DNA of 64,000 nt from Megalonaias nervosa (taxonomy: Eukaryota > Mollusca > Bivalvia > Unionida > Unionidae): assembly GCA_016617855.1 (NCBI GenBank), contig JAECUM010000866.1, positions 1 through 64,000 on the forward strand. The letters run 5' to 3'. The stretch's first letter is position 1; the number at the start of each line of letters is the position of its first letter. Position numbers and translations under genes: made by a program. The notes beneath the pieces are model-generated. The model worked only from the letters and a program-made list of their open reading frames with translations, did not search any database and was not told where the DNA came from. Of this stretch, positions 34,031 to 45,109 are shown piece after piece.

Positions 34031-34182
34031 GAGTCAACTATAATGTGATCGACTCTGTCGACTGCAGCTCTGTGACACACTATGTGTCCGACCATGATTC
34101 TATCAATTAACGCATCGCGTCACCACATGGGTCAGAACCACCCACATTTTAACACCGCTGAGTGACCATCCTGAAAAAGTGG

Positions 34183-34219
34183 TCCAGAACACCCATTTTC
34201 GTATACTACTCACATTTCA
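34183..34219. repeat. Right terminal sequence of inner Polinton
   Basis: TGGTCCAGAACACCCAT is followed by TATACTACTCAC and a TTTC tract. The same words occur near the right end of the outer element (39148-39360). The sequence after this point belongs to the outer element's fibre gene. A matching left terminal repeat was not found. Confidence 0.5.
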
Positions 34220-34254
34220 TATTTTGCGTGCCCGTGCTAGAGCTTGGCGATACC

Positions 34255-34745
34255 ATCCTTAAATTAGAATTGATTTCTGTAGCCCGCGACGTGCACGTTT
34301 TCTTACACGGATCCGCCTATTTATCGTATTTCAGCGAATGCCACCTCGAGATCCGTTAGCGAGACGGCCTGAGAAGATACTGGAGCCCGTCCTATGGAAG
34401 CCGGTAGACGGTACAATAGCTTACCTCAAACTTAAATGTTTCAGGTCATCTCTCCTCGTGTGAGCGAGAGTTTGGTCTGTGGCAGCAGAGATACTTGCGA
34501 CCACGGCGCGGCGTTATCATCCGGCGGGGAATAACTCACATCGGCGAGATTCGTGATTCTGTTTCCGTTCGTGTTGAGATCACCATGCATGGAGTCACGG
34601 GTGCGATTGATTTTTTTTAGAATCCAGCTCCACCTTGCGGGCAGCTATGCTATGCTCAGCATCCGAGTCGCCTGACGTGATGAGTTGACAAAGGAAGTGC
34701 AGGGCATGATTAATATAGAAAACGAACACTATTAATTTCGACACC
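34255..34745 (-). pseudogene. Fibre-like protein, shaft fragment, outer Polinton
   Basis: Minus strand. FYINHALHFLCQLI start region (about 34685-34725), then INRTRDSMHGDLNTNGNRIT (about 34557-34616) and NLADVSY, then LPQTKLSLTRGEMT (about 34457-34498), and a remnant with VSLTDLEVAFAE (34334-34370). These match the shaft units at 27400-27900 one after another. The head domain is missing, because the inner element's insertion and a deletion removed it. Confidence 0.55.
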
Positions 34746-35452
34746 AGGACGAAGACGAAACAACACCAGCAGCATTTTCTGCTGCCAGATTGCCATTACA
34801 TGATCGTGGGTCCTACGGACCTCGATAAAACGTATCTGCTGATGAATCTGCTTCTGAACAACATGCTCAATTACGATCGCGTGATCATTTACACGTTAAA
34901 TCCACATCAGAACAAATACAAAACTCCTTCCTAATTTAAAAAGTCGTTGGAAACAAATGTTGCAGGCGACGATTCATCTTTACCATCGTCGAGCCGGACG
35001 AGATCCCTCCGGTGGAAGAACTGGATTCAGAAACGCACAAAATCATCGTTTTTGACGACATTGAAATCGACATCGAGAACATGACGAATATCTGCGAGTA
35101 TTTCTCGTTGTCGCGAAACAAGCACTGCAACAGCATTTACTTAACGAAATCGTACTACGACGTGCCCAAATATATCAGACGCAACGCGGGATGTTTTATG
35201 ATGTTTTCAGAGCTGGACAACCGGGACGTCTACGCGATCGCGCGCGACCACTGCAGCAAGATCACCGAGAAAGAATTCAAAGACTGTTACTCAGGATGTG
35301 GACACGGGCACACAGGTATCATTGGAGGATTTTGCAGGGCTGCATCCTATCTTTCATTTCGATATGTCCAAGCGTTCCGACCGTCTCAAAGATTGTCAGG
35401 CCACGAGTACATATGTTATGCTCTGGTGACGTCAAACCGATTGAGGACATGA
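34706..35452 (+). pseudogene. Packaging ATPase, outer Polinton
   Basis: N-terminal part LLPDCHYMIVGPTDLDKTYL (34782-34841) is a decayed P-loop. After a stop and a gap, the second half (35012-35452) is open, with Walker B HKIIVFDDIEID followed by FSLSRNKHCNSIYLTKSYYD and VPKYIRR, typical of HerA/FtsK (A32-like) packaging motors. The frame becomes unlike the family after KDCYSGC. It starts divergently from the fibre gene, as in the inner element. Confidence 0.8.
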
Positions 35453-35453
35453 C

Positions 35454-35702
35454 ATGCTCCACGGAAAAATGAACGTGGTCGAATTTATACAGCATGTCCC
35501 ACAGTGTGGTCGGCGACAACAACGACATAGTAGAGCTAAAACTACCCGTGGCAACTATGTTGCTCAGTGTGGTTCCAGAACCACACAGGAAGGTTATATT
35601 GCCAGTGCGATAGTTCCGTTCGTCAAAATGTTTGCTCCAAAATTGTCGAGCAGTGTATTACTTCCCTTTGGTCTCGCTGCAGCGTCAGGAGCAGTCCTTT
35701 GA
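35454..35702 (+). pseudogene. Polinton virion-core-like protein remnant
   Basis: 82-codon frame whose end, GYIASAIVPFVKMFAPKLSS then LLPFGLAAASGAV, is an amphipathic glycine/alanine-rich helix as found in virion core or membrane-lytic proteins of adenovirus-like elements. An overlapping frame has DIVELKLPVATMLL, which may be the original N-terminal part, so a frameshift is likely near 35560. A lysine/glutamate tail (IQKAVTEKG) follows after a stop. Confidence 0.4.
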
Positions 35703-35990
35703 GCTATACAGAAAGCGGTAACGGAAAAAGGTGTTGCCCTCTAGACGTGCTACTATAACCTCTTCAGGTGGTTATCGTAACAGAAAACATAAAAAAGCAA
35801 AATAATGTTACAACATAAAACAACAATGTCTCACACACCAGTGGGATTCACACTGTCACCACAGCAGAAGAAAAACGTGGCTGGGGCAGCACGCTCAAAA
35901 ATATCCATATCGATCAAGATGAGCTCGGCTGCATTATCAGGCCTAATTAGCTCATGCTGACTCGTAGATAGGCTGCCTCGATCGATAACC

Positions 35991-36224
35991 ATGCCGTGGG
36001 CCAAAAAAAAAAAAAGAACCGTGCGGAAATTGTATGCGTCTCAGCTGGCTGAACAAGGAGGATTCATCGCATCACTGTTAACCGGTATCGTTGAAACATT
36101 ACTTCCAGGATTGCTCGGCATCGGAAGAAGACTCCAGCTTCCTGGAGCTACACGTGGGAAAGACATTTCCTGGAGAGGTATCTCACGGAGAGGCCTGTTC
36201 CGACAGCGAAAAATAAGGAGTTAA
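35991..36224 (+). CDS. Basic pX-like virion protein, intact
   Basis: 77 residues with a lysine/arginine start (KKKKRTVRKLY), then GGFIASLLTGIVETLLPGLL, a hydrophobic glycine-rich helix, and an arginine-rich tail. This layout resembles the small core protein X and membrane-active segments of adenoviruses and adintoviruses. It lies just before the protease, overlapping its start in another frame. Unbroken; assignment by layout only. Confidence 0.5.
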   Translation: MPWAKKKKRTVRKLYASQLAEQGGFIASLLTGIVETLLPGLLGIGRRLQLPGATRGKDISWRGISRRGLFRQRKIRS

Positions 36225-36622
36225 CTGAAAAGTTGCCCTTGTCCAACATTGACATCGAGAGAGAGTTAGCACCGAGCGTCCAAAATTTCAGGGGTGTGTT
36301 TTCTAAGAATCAATTTCCCGATTAGATCAGACCCGACTACAGAAGCGTTATTAACCTCCAAGATTATTGCGATGGATCTGGAGCTCACTGGGTCGCCGTG
36401 GTGAACGACCCGCGGCAACACGACGTCAAGAACTGCGATTCTTTCTGTTTACCTCCTCCCGACGTGAAAACGGGTCATCGAGGTGTTGTGTATAATTCAA
36501 TACAGATTCTGGACGTGGACGATAGCGAATGTGGCTGGTACTGCATCCGTTACATCCAGCAGAGATACCATGGAAAGTCACCTGTAGATCCATCTTATCT
36601 GCGTGAAAATAACCTATTTTAG
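36203..36622 (+). pseudogene. Adenovirus-type cysteine protease, outer Polinton
   Basis: C5-type virion-maturation protease. ELTEKLPLSNIDIEREL is followed by NFRGVFSKNQFPD and one in-frame stop near 36325. GSGAHWVAVVNDP then gives the catalytic His, NCDSFCLPPPD the acidic region, and ECGWYCIRYIQQRY the catalytic Cys. The frame is otherwise continuous for about 137 codons. All catalytic positions I can see are kept, so it is one of the best preserved genes here, with one visible stop. Confidence 0.8.
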
Positions 36623-36659
36623 TCGATGTATTAGGTATAGCACAATGATCAACTCGTGA

Positions 36660-37395
36660 TGTCTTACAGTCAGAACTAGAACGGGCAGCAGAAATCCAGT
36701 AGAGGTGATGATCAAAACTGGTCACCTCATGGTCAAATCGTTCTGCGAGGTGTGTGGAGCCCAAAAATTGCAGATCGCGATGGCTCGCGTGAAAATGTCT
36801 CTGGCGACAATGTCGCCTACATCAGCGTTTCTGGAAGCAACAGCGACTTTTTCTGCATAAAAAGAAATGTATCAGTGTTACTACAGGCATTCCGATCTGG
36901 ACATGAGCTGTGTGGGAGGATGTGTGCGATGCGGTCAACATGAGATTCTGGGTACCGCCGTCGACATCCATAAACTCATTGGAAAGCTTCCCAGGGGTAG
37001 CGGTGGATGGACGTTACCAGGGCCATGGAACCCACTGGAACAACAGCTGGATGAAAGCGATCATCCGCTGTTCGGCCAGAAGCCCTATAACGGCATGGAT
37101 GCCATTGTGCTGCAGCACGATATTTGTTACAGGGGTCATCCCAACGACAAAGCTGGATTTGAAGGATCTAAAAGAGCTCAAACCGATAAATTTTAGTGAA
37201 CGAGTAGACAGCCCTCACGTACGTAGTATCATAGGAACTAAGCATAAGCTGGGTGTCGGTGTTCAGACGCGAGCAATGGAGTCGTTAGCGACAAAGTCGC
37301 CAACGTCGAAGACGCGAGCCACAACGTGGCCAGGAATGCATTTGATGGCAGAAGAGTTGCACAAAAACATGTGGGTAAGCATTTCAAGGTTGTAA
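36660..37395 (+). pseudogene. Zinc-ribbon and phospholipase-A2-like domain, outer copy
   Basis: RTRTGSRNPVEVMIKTGHLM then KSFCEVCGAQK (36672-36770) is a zinc-ribbon half with one Cys pair. A frame change leads to VRCGQHEILGTAVDIHKLIG, WTLPGPWNPLEQQLDESDHP (calcium-loop-like) and VLQHDICYRGHP (about 37107-37142, the His-Asp pair). A further shift gives LKDLKELKPINFSERVDSPH. The domain is followed by a linker with AEELHKN and the integrase. The same block exists at 32057-33612 and on the minus strand at 60964-62501. Confidence 0.72.
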
Positions 37396-37405
37396 TGTCA
37401 TTGCT

Positions 37406-37994
37406 GTGACAGTGGAAGACATATGGTTAGCAGATCTCGCCGACATGAGAGATTACAGCTCGTACAACAATCATCTCAAGTATCTTCTGACGGTTATCGA
37501 TGTGTTCAGAAAGTACGCTTGGGTAGTCCCTCTGAAAAGCAAAAAAGGAAACTCTGTCTTTGAGGCGTTGGACAGCATTGTGGGTACACGAAAACCCAGA
37601 AAATTGTAGGTCGATCACGGCAGCGAATTTTACAATAAAACTGTCTCGGACTGGCTTCAAGAAAATAACGGTGACTTGTACAGCACACAAAATCAGGTCA
37701 AAGCTGCTGTCGTGGAGAGGTTTAATAGAACTCTGAAAAACCGCATGTGGGCGAGATTTAGCGGCGATAATACCAACCGGTATTTAGATATTTTACCAGA
37801 GATCATAAACCGCTACAATCACACAAGGCACAAAGGAATCAAAATTATATCCACGGAAGCGTCTGAGGGAGACCGAAAACAGGATGTGACCGAAGCCTAA
37901 TTTTTTGGCTTAAATTTAAGTTGGGTAACCTCATGAGAATACGCAAAGAAGCACTTTCGAGAAAGGATACACACCCAACTGGACCGAGGAAGTA

Positions 37995-38092
<98 letters not shown>

Positions 38093-38560
38093 ATTTAGAT
38101 TTTTAACGTAGCTTTAACATCTTTTCAGTCATATCGCTACAGTTTTTAGTGATGTCTTGCACTGGGGTACCATACCGCAGACATGTGGCATGATGTCCCA
38201 CCCAATCACATTATCCTGACACCAGGCCGACTAGTCCTAACACTAACCTCTTAATGCTGAGCGCCAAGCGAAGCAGCTGTCAGTACCATTTTTTAAAGTC
38301 TTTGGTATGACTCGGCCTGGGTTGGAACCTGCGACCTCCCGCATCCGAGACGGAAGTTCTAACCACTAGGCCACTGGAGAAATCGGAAGTGTTTGTGGTG
38401 GAGACAGAAAGAAAACGATGCCAGTCACGTACACGCTTAAAGATGCCTCAGGGGAGTCCACCGATGTTTGTTTTTACAATCAGGAATTGCAAAAATGCAA
38501 CCAGGACATGTTCAGAATGACGCATCTGACGACCCCGGTGCCAAATTTGCACTAAGCGCA
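37406..38560 (+). pseudogene. Polinton integrase, outer copy, split by a SINE
   Basis: MTVEDIWLADLADMRDYSSY begins the catalytic core (first Asp). A stop lies at 37607, directly before VDHGSEFYNK (second Asp), and QVKAAVVERFNRTLKNRMW (about 37694-37750) keeps the catalytic Glu. After IINRYNHTRHKGIK the frame decays. The C-terminal part reaches the GGAAGT.TTTGTG site, where a SINE was inserted (38001-38384), and resumes with VTYTLKD...ESTDVC to about 38520. The chromodomain seen in the inner copy is not visible here. Confidence 0.85.
38001..38384 (-). mobile_element. tRNA-derived SINE with (CA)n tail
   Basis: Minus-strand head CCAGTGGCCTAGTGGTTAGA (A box) and GCAGGTTCCAACCC (B box). The conserved body includes GGTACTGACAGCTGCTTCGC and GGCGCTCAGCATTAAGAGG. 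The 3' part ends in a long CA tract (plus strand TG run 38001-38089). The target duplication is GGAAGTATTTGTG (37988-38000) and GGAAGTGTTTGTG (38385-38397), 12 of 13 bases alike. The insertion interrupts the integrase gene. Confidence 0.88.
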
Positions 38561-38639
38561 TTGAAAATAATCTTATCGTTCGCTGCTGACACGTTTTTAC
38601 CAGAAACGGGTTTGCATTTTGGAGCCTTCTCTGGTATCC

Positions 38640-39075
38640 CCATCAAATCAAACAATATACCTGAACACGTAATCAGACTTTATGAATGTCATGCTACCTG
38701 GAAGTGGAGCTCGGGTGACCAGGCTCATCCAATAACAAAATTGATTTAGTTGTACCGCAGGCAGATTAAAACGCTTTAAATTATTCTTGTTATGATATTG
38801 CTGCTTGTATGGCTGCATGGGTCTCTGATGGCTATAGCATCTCCTCCTCCACTGGTCATCTTCATACACATCCTGATCCTCCTCCTCCTCCTCCAAAAAG
38901 TTATCTCTATAACATAACTCAGATTCTTATTAGACATCGCCACAGCCTCATCAAAACCTTTCAAAATAGCATCGATGGCGTCTTGGAAGCTCGCATCCAG
39001 CTCAGGTGACGCTGTTGTCCATGACCACGGCCATGGCGGTAGCTCTAACGCCTTTGGAAACGATGCCTGATCCAT
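38640..39075 (-). pseudogene. Small conserved right-end protein (unknown), outer copy
   Basis: Begins MDQASFPKALELPPWPWSWT at 39075, with DASFQDAIDAILKGFDEAVA and NKNLSYVIEITF, then a frameshift into an acidic EEEEEDQDVYEDDQWRRR stretch and RPMQPYKQQYHNKNNLKRFN. It pairs with 33785-34030. Convergent with the integrase. Confidence 0.5.
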
Positions 39076-39129
39076 TGCTTATACTGATAATAAACGTCTA
39101 ATATGCACACATTGTTACACAACCAACAT

Positions 39130-39370
39130 CGATCTAATCACCACCCAGTGGTCCAGAACCCCCATGGTTTTCTCATTAGAATACATTTGGTACAAAACCC
39201 ACAGGTTTTTTTTTACATTAAAAAAATACGATGGGTCCAGAAACCTCATGCATCATCTAATAGTTCAAATGATCCAGAGCACTTATCCGACAAGATAAAA
39301 GGGACCGCCTACGTTTGGTCTATAACCCCATTTCCCTATACTACTCACGTTTCGTTTGCTCAGTATGTTT
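39130..39370. repeat. Right terminal region of outer Polinton with internal repeats
   Basis: Several imperfect copies of TGGTCCAGAACCCCCAT (39148, about 39190, 39236 and 39271) precede CTATACTACTCAC (39336-39348). The last motif and one copy of the first are shared with the inner element's right end. This looks like a terminal repeat. The left partner is missing. Confidence 0.5.
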
Positions 39371-42239
39371 AGTAGATACATTCATAACTAACATCTTTAT
39401 ATAATGACAGTTAACTAATTTGTAAATTTTGACGTATTCGCTGAGACCCAAATATTCAGATGTCTGCTAGGCATGCTAATAAATTTGTATGCCTACATGG
39501 CAATACATTTTGAAGTCGCGTTGTATTTTTCACAGTATACATGAAAGCATATTTGCCGTTTACAATGCTTAAAGATTTAATGAATCTTTTTTTTTAAAAA
39601 AAAAACACAAAACATAACATTTGAGGTAATTCGAAGGATTTTGACTAGATGCTTAACATCAGAAGAAAGACTAAATTTTATCACATGATTTTGGTGTTCT
39701 TGAGTTTAATATACATATGCCGTCATATAAGGCAAAGGCGTAATGACCAATGTATCCGAATGTTTTTCAAAGCCATTTGTGACATTATTTGTTGTTTTAT
39801 AAAATAAATTACAATTGTTTCGTTTTGTGATAATTATGATCTTGCAAACGCTTAGTTTAAATGAAATTTGTGAAAATGCTCGAATTATTTCAATCTCTGC
39901 TACATCAAAGCTCGCAAGGAGTAGAAATTATTCCGCTCGTTTCATAAATTTCATTTGAAACGAGTGCTCATGAAACACGCTTGTATCCGACATGGCTCAT
40001 TACTAACTGCTAGGATCTCACGAAAATTAATAATAACGTCAAACCAACCTGAATCCTTCTTTAGAAAAGAAAAGTGTCAGTTGTAAATTCATTACCCCGC
40101 TGAAAGTTTCAGAACGATTCAGATTTGATGATCTTCATCCCGATCGCTCCACAAATTTTCGTGTAGTTTTTATTTTAAATCGACATAATAGAAGCAAATA
40201 TTTTCACGTACATAGGTGTACGGTAGCTCGCGCCGAATCAATTGTCTGGATTCTTGGCAAATGACAGCTCATAGTGTTTCAGAATAACAATCAATTAAGG
40301 TCTTTTAAAAGTGTTCGGAATGATATCGTGGCATCTAGTGCACAACGTACCTACCCTTGAAATGCAATCCATAGGTGTCGATCGACCCATTCTCACCAAA
40401 TTAGCACAGACTGCTTTACGTCATCCAAAATTCAGGAGAGACTCTGAAAATTCGGTACAGCTATTCGTGACTGCGAACTACCTTTTAGTGTTATGCCTAA
40501 ATAAAAATTATAATTGAAATACTGAGTAATAACGAATTCAGTTTAGAATAAATCTTCTTGAAGTGTCCGTATCAGCAATTATACAGTTCTAACCAACCGT
40601 TCTTGCTAACATACAGATGACGTACTATTTATGGAAATTTCAAGATATCTTAAATATGGGCAGTTTTAAATCGGCAAATTAACTATAAGCCATCGAAATG
40701 TTATTTTGAACTTGCTTAATTTATTAAGTACATACATAATCTAAAGTATCTACATTGCAAATACCCATCTTCACCAATCCAAGGGAGTCACATTGCCAAT
40801 CAGGGGTCTTAAACATCCGGCAATCATGACACGAGGCCATTGAAAACAGTCACGTGGCAACAACGACCTTACAAAATAGATAAAGAGCAAAATTCAAGTT
40901 CATCACAATCACCTTCGAATGTGAACTATCTTTACACGCTAAACTGGCATATTTCACACTTCAACAATGTTTCTTCTTTTAGTCCATGCGGGATTTATTG
41001 CTGTTGGCGTTCCATGGTCTTTTGTATGCTTACAAATCCCAATGGGTTCATAGGATGGTCTGAGTAATTACACGACACGACTGGAGCATACGACAAACCT
41101 AGACACGCGAACCCGATCTTAAAACTAATCTTGACAGAGAGAAATAAAGCTGATAAAACCCGTCAAAAGTGATGATTTTATTGCTCCCTTACTTTTCCTT
41201 TTTAGGGTTTCTTGAGGACTCAGTTATTACGATTTGTTTTGCCTGCAAAGTACTATCACATTTCCGCCGAGGTTGTTGCTGATATGTTGGTAGAGGCAAA
41301 TGATAAGTTTTTACTTCATCTCAGTTTCTTTAAAACGTTTGCACATCAAGTCAAAACGTAATTTGATCTTTTATGCAGGGTATTACTCAACGCTAATAAA
41401 TACATTCCATTCATGCTTCAGTGGTTACTTCTCTGGAATCTGCACTCTTTTGGAATACTGATATTCACGCCCTTTCCAATATTCTTGGATTTGTATTTTT
41501 CAGTTAAAGTTCTCTCATTAAGATACGATGGTAAAAACTGATTTTTAAAACCAGTGGCATAACACCCGCCAAAGAATCCCCGGCAGTTGATGGAAGAGAT
41601 GGAGCGCCATTCAAAGTGTGGCATCCAAAATTCCCATAAAACAAAATTTTTTTATTGGTGTGACTCCCCAGAAATAAGTTTTGTTTTGTTGCGGCAGGAG
41701 TAGGGGTGGGACAGAATTTCTTGCTACACCACGAAACATATTCTAAACATATTCTCAATTTGACAAGAATTAACCGTGTACTTTTTTGTTTTTTCTTTCT
41801 GCTTTTGTAAGCTTCGCTCTTAGCTGTGCGGCTTTTTGTTGTTTGCAAGAATGACGAAAAGAGTAATTTTCATGAAGTTATTTATGAATGACAAATATGA
41901 TTGATAATTATGAATTAGACAACTAAAGTTTTGATGCTTAATAACTCCAGCACGTACTAACATGGGTGGTTGTGGGGGTGAGCGGGGTTGCCCCGCGCGG
42001 TAGAGTTCATCGGGCGCCCAAAACAGCTGATAAAAATTAAATTGCAGGAAAATCGGGGGGGGGGGGGGCATTATCGTCGCCCCGGGCACCATTTACCTTT
42101 AGAACGTCACTGAACTCATCTTTTAACAGGACCAAAGGATTTACTGAAAGTTTGTGGTTGTATTTGATGCTGGTTGATTTTCAACGAATTTGGCTAATGG
42201 TTTAGTTTTCTGTGTAATGGCACATGAACACAAGTAGGT
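39371..42239. other. Spacer, no gene seen
   Basis: AT-rich DNA without recognisable genes. At about 41940-42100 is a GC-rich patch with a G run (42055-42068) and GCCCCGGGCACC, which looks like part of an old DNA transposon. A frame at 41504-41848 shows no recognisable domain. Confidence 0.45.
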
Positions 42240-42385
42240 TATTCAACGCTGAGGCAATTGGAGTAACGTGTCTTGTCTAAGAACACACTATAAGCTGACC
42301 AAGGCTGGTCCGATAATAGGATCTGAACCTACACTAATTCAGTCGCAAGTCTGGCACGCTAAACACTGCTCCTGCGGCTTCCAAT
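42240..42385 (-). mobile_element. tRNA-derived SINE fragment
   Basis: Minus strand GCCGCAGGAGCAGTGTTTAGCG (A-box region), TAGGTTCAGATCCTATTATC (B-box-like), then ACCAGCCTTGGTCAGCTTAT. No target duplication was identified. Sequence family differs from the other SINEs in the window. Confidence 0.5.
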
Positions 42386-44608
42386 TTTTGGATAAAAAGG
42401 GGAAAGGATAAATCCAGAAAAAAAGGCACAGCTCCCTTATTCCCTCCAAACATATAACACTGACTTTGTTTATTGATCTAGCGTACATAAAAGGTATTGG
42501 TAGGACCTCTAATATGACGTAATCTAAATGAACATCTCCTCGTAGAGCAGAGCTAAAACTTCTGATAATTTCAGAATTTATCAGTAGACAATATCTTCAT
42601 CAGGGGAGAATTTGTTTTTCACAGTGAACGTTTGAAATGCATTACTTACAATTAAATGAATCGCATATGGTCTAAACTACTTGAATAAATTCAAAAGCAG
42701 ACGACAGACAAAATGATCATGCGTACACCATCTTATTTACATATATAGGAAACATATATTACTTAATAGCAAGTAATCGTCACATTTCACGAAGGCGTTT
42801 TAATCACACAAAATAATCCAAAATCATGAAACTCTGTTATGTCATTGGGCGATAATATGGCGCTTTTATACATGTTAATATAAAAATTCGAAACCGCACT
42901 TATTTTCGATGATTAATATTTTTTATCGACACTGGACAAATTTTCATTGGCCAAGTTACTCTATCTTACAATCAAACAATTAAAATCCTTACGGTGTCCT
43001 CATCTTATTTATTTATTTATTTACAAAGGAAATCAAAAGTGTCTGATATATTTCGGCTTCAGTCTTGTAAAGTATCCTCAGTCTGAAACATGCTTGTGTG
43101 ATACGTTAATCTATAAAATCCTGTCAATCTCAAGTTCAGACTAGTAATTATAACACGAGGAAGCCATTGACATGTTCGTTAAACGCATTATTAGAGGACT
43201 CCAGTATGTCCCCTATATCGGACTTGATTTATCAGATGCGGGTATTTGGGAGCTGTTTTAATTTCTTGAAACATATGAGGACTTTCGGATTATATCGTCT
43301 TTCTCACTTTCGGGCAGAAAAAGGTTGACTTTAACAAGAGGCGTGCCTCTCACATACGATATAAACGTAACAGCTGGCTCAACAATATCGGACCGTCCAC
43401 GTTAGCCTAATGGAAGATAAAGGTTGACTATAATAAGGAATGGTGCACCCGGCATGTATGATGTAAAGATAACAGTGTAGCCGACAAAAATATGTGTGTC
43501 ATGTACCCTTGTCTATTTCTCTGCTTACGTACTTAAGGACTAAGGAGTGACCGAGCAAAATTGTGAAAAAGAAGGACAAAAAAGAAGTGATGAAACAAGA
43601 CGCATAATTTAAAATGACAATAACAACAATCTGCTTAAAAATAGTTAACCTTATTTGCTCCTTGGACACCTTTTCCAAATCAGACATGGATGTTATAGTG
43701 CCTGAGAACATGCATGTGACAATTTAAAAGTCAAAACTTCAATAGTTCCAATATTTCTCAAAACCGACCGCTTCGATTTAGGTATTATGGGATTGCGGAC
43801 TACTTGCAAGAACTGCTTACCTCCTAAATCAAAGATTTTCGAAACGGAAGTGCTTCAGTGAGCATGGGGAATTTTATATTTTACAAAAGAGTATGTTAAC
43901 CTATTTTTGCTAAAGAGTTTACTAAGTTCATTTATTATTTTAAAAAAAAACAACATATCCGTATGACTTTAGTAAGTCATTGCAACAAAGTAAAGGGGTG
44001 AAGCGTGCAGAACTATTTTGTTGGACTCTTTAACAAACGCATATATACCCTGGATCGGTCAGCGTAGGGATAAAATACAAAATCGTATAGTCGATCGACA
44101 GAAAAAAGATGCGTTTCACTTAGCGGCGATAGTGCAGAGTACTTAATATGTTTGACTTGAGTTGGGTGGGGAGATCCACTCATAGCTCATTTGTGGAATG
44201 TTATTTTGAATGTTAGCAATTAAAATTAGTCGAAGAACGTATGCTAAATAGAGTTATCAAACATAGTAAAGTTAGATTTATTCATATATCATGATTACGT
44301 TCACAAAGTGCACCAGAAACTCTTAAGTACACCAGACTGCAATCTCCTAGATAACGATAACCAAAGCGCCATAACAGGTGGGGGCATATATCACCTCCCT
44401 CCACATGATTTTATATCAATTACTCCGACGGCGCTTGCGTATCTTCCATGCAGCAATCACTGGTTGAAGAATCTTCTCTTCACTGGATCTCCGCGAGGAG
44501 TATAATGATACAACTGTAGGCATATTAGATATCGGCCTGATATTTTGTCTAATGACTCGTAATGCCAGTGCGTGTTGTCAACACGAGAAACCCTCTTTAC
44601 GCGACATA
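42386..44608. other. Spacer with a dispersed repeat
   Basis: No gene seen. About 43740-44150 is a degenerate copy of the same repeat as 50650-51000; shared words include GGTCAGCGTAGGGATA and TTTCACTTAGCG. Confidence 0.4.
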
Positions 44609-44812
44609 TTACAGAAACAGCTTGGCGATGTCGTCTGGGAATTGTTAACAGGAGCGCCAAAGCTTCTCTAGAACGTTACCTCGCCCACTGCAGCAATCTC
44701 TAAACATGTTGCAATGCGAGGAGGTTTAATCGATTCAAGATGGACTACGACGATTAGTGACTCGACAACCAAAAACTGTTACATTTTCATCGATGCTAGT
44801 TCCGGTTAGTAA
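44609..44812 (+). pseudogene. Decayed gene fragment before capsid gene (unknown)
   Basis: A frame with a single internal stop reads QLGDVVWELLTGAPKLL, then TAAISKHVAMRGGLIDSRWT and STTKNCYIFIDASSG. The long run without other stops suggests former coding sequence. Not recognised. Later frames to 45100 (for example YEEAQQRLAQVQ-like and SSPVWDMVTPVLRD) may belong to the same gene. Confidence 0.35.
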
Positions 44813-45109
44813 AACTATCATGAAGCCGCTCAACAACGTCTGGCACAAGTTCAATGCATATTTAATGATTGCAAATCTGGCAATAGGGAGCGGATTACAG
44901 TTGTCTTGCAGAAGGTATTAGATGAAACCAGAAATGTGTAAACGATGGGTCAATTTCAAAGATGTGTCCAGTCCAGTGTGGGACATGGTCACACCTGTGT
45001 TGAGAGACTGAAGCGTTCACGATTACCAATATTACGTGTAAAAAGCTAGGGTGGCAAGGGCCAATAAAACTTCAGGTTCAGGACGCATCTAGGTATTTTC
45101 TACATTGCG

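Larger units (their letters stand above)
18211..34219. mobile_element. Inner Polinton/Maverick inserted in the outer one
   Basis: A 16-kb unit in the same orientation and gene order as the outer element: polymerase B, unknown genes and fibre (minus), then ATPase, capsid-type, small proteins, protease remnant, zinc-ribbon/PLA2 and integrase (plus), and a small minus-strand gene. The right boundary is placed where the shared terminal sequence TATACTACTCAC (34202-34213) ends. The left boundary is where the outer element's reading frame stops aligning, near 18200. No left terminal repeat remains. Boundaries are approximate. Confidence 0.7.
12098..39370. mobile_element. Outer Polinton/Maverick (adintovirus-like), interrupted
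   Basis: Left part 12098-18210: polymerase B and four conserved genes, all minus strand. Right part 34220-39370: fibre (minus), then ATPase, core-like proteins, protease, zinc-ribbon/PLA2 and integrase (plus), then a small minus-strand gene. Together they give the gene order of a single Polinton, with the second element inserted between the unknown genes and the fibre gene. About 1 kb around the insertion point is missing relative to the inner copy. A left terminal repeat is not visible. Every large gene is broken. Confidence 0.75.

Noticed and set aside
18205..34225. TATTTT at 18205-18210 and 34220-34225 as a 6-bp target duplication of the inner Polinton
   Set aside because: Length and place fit, but the left terminal repeat is missing and the word is common in AT-rich DNA. 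Not reliable.
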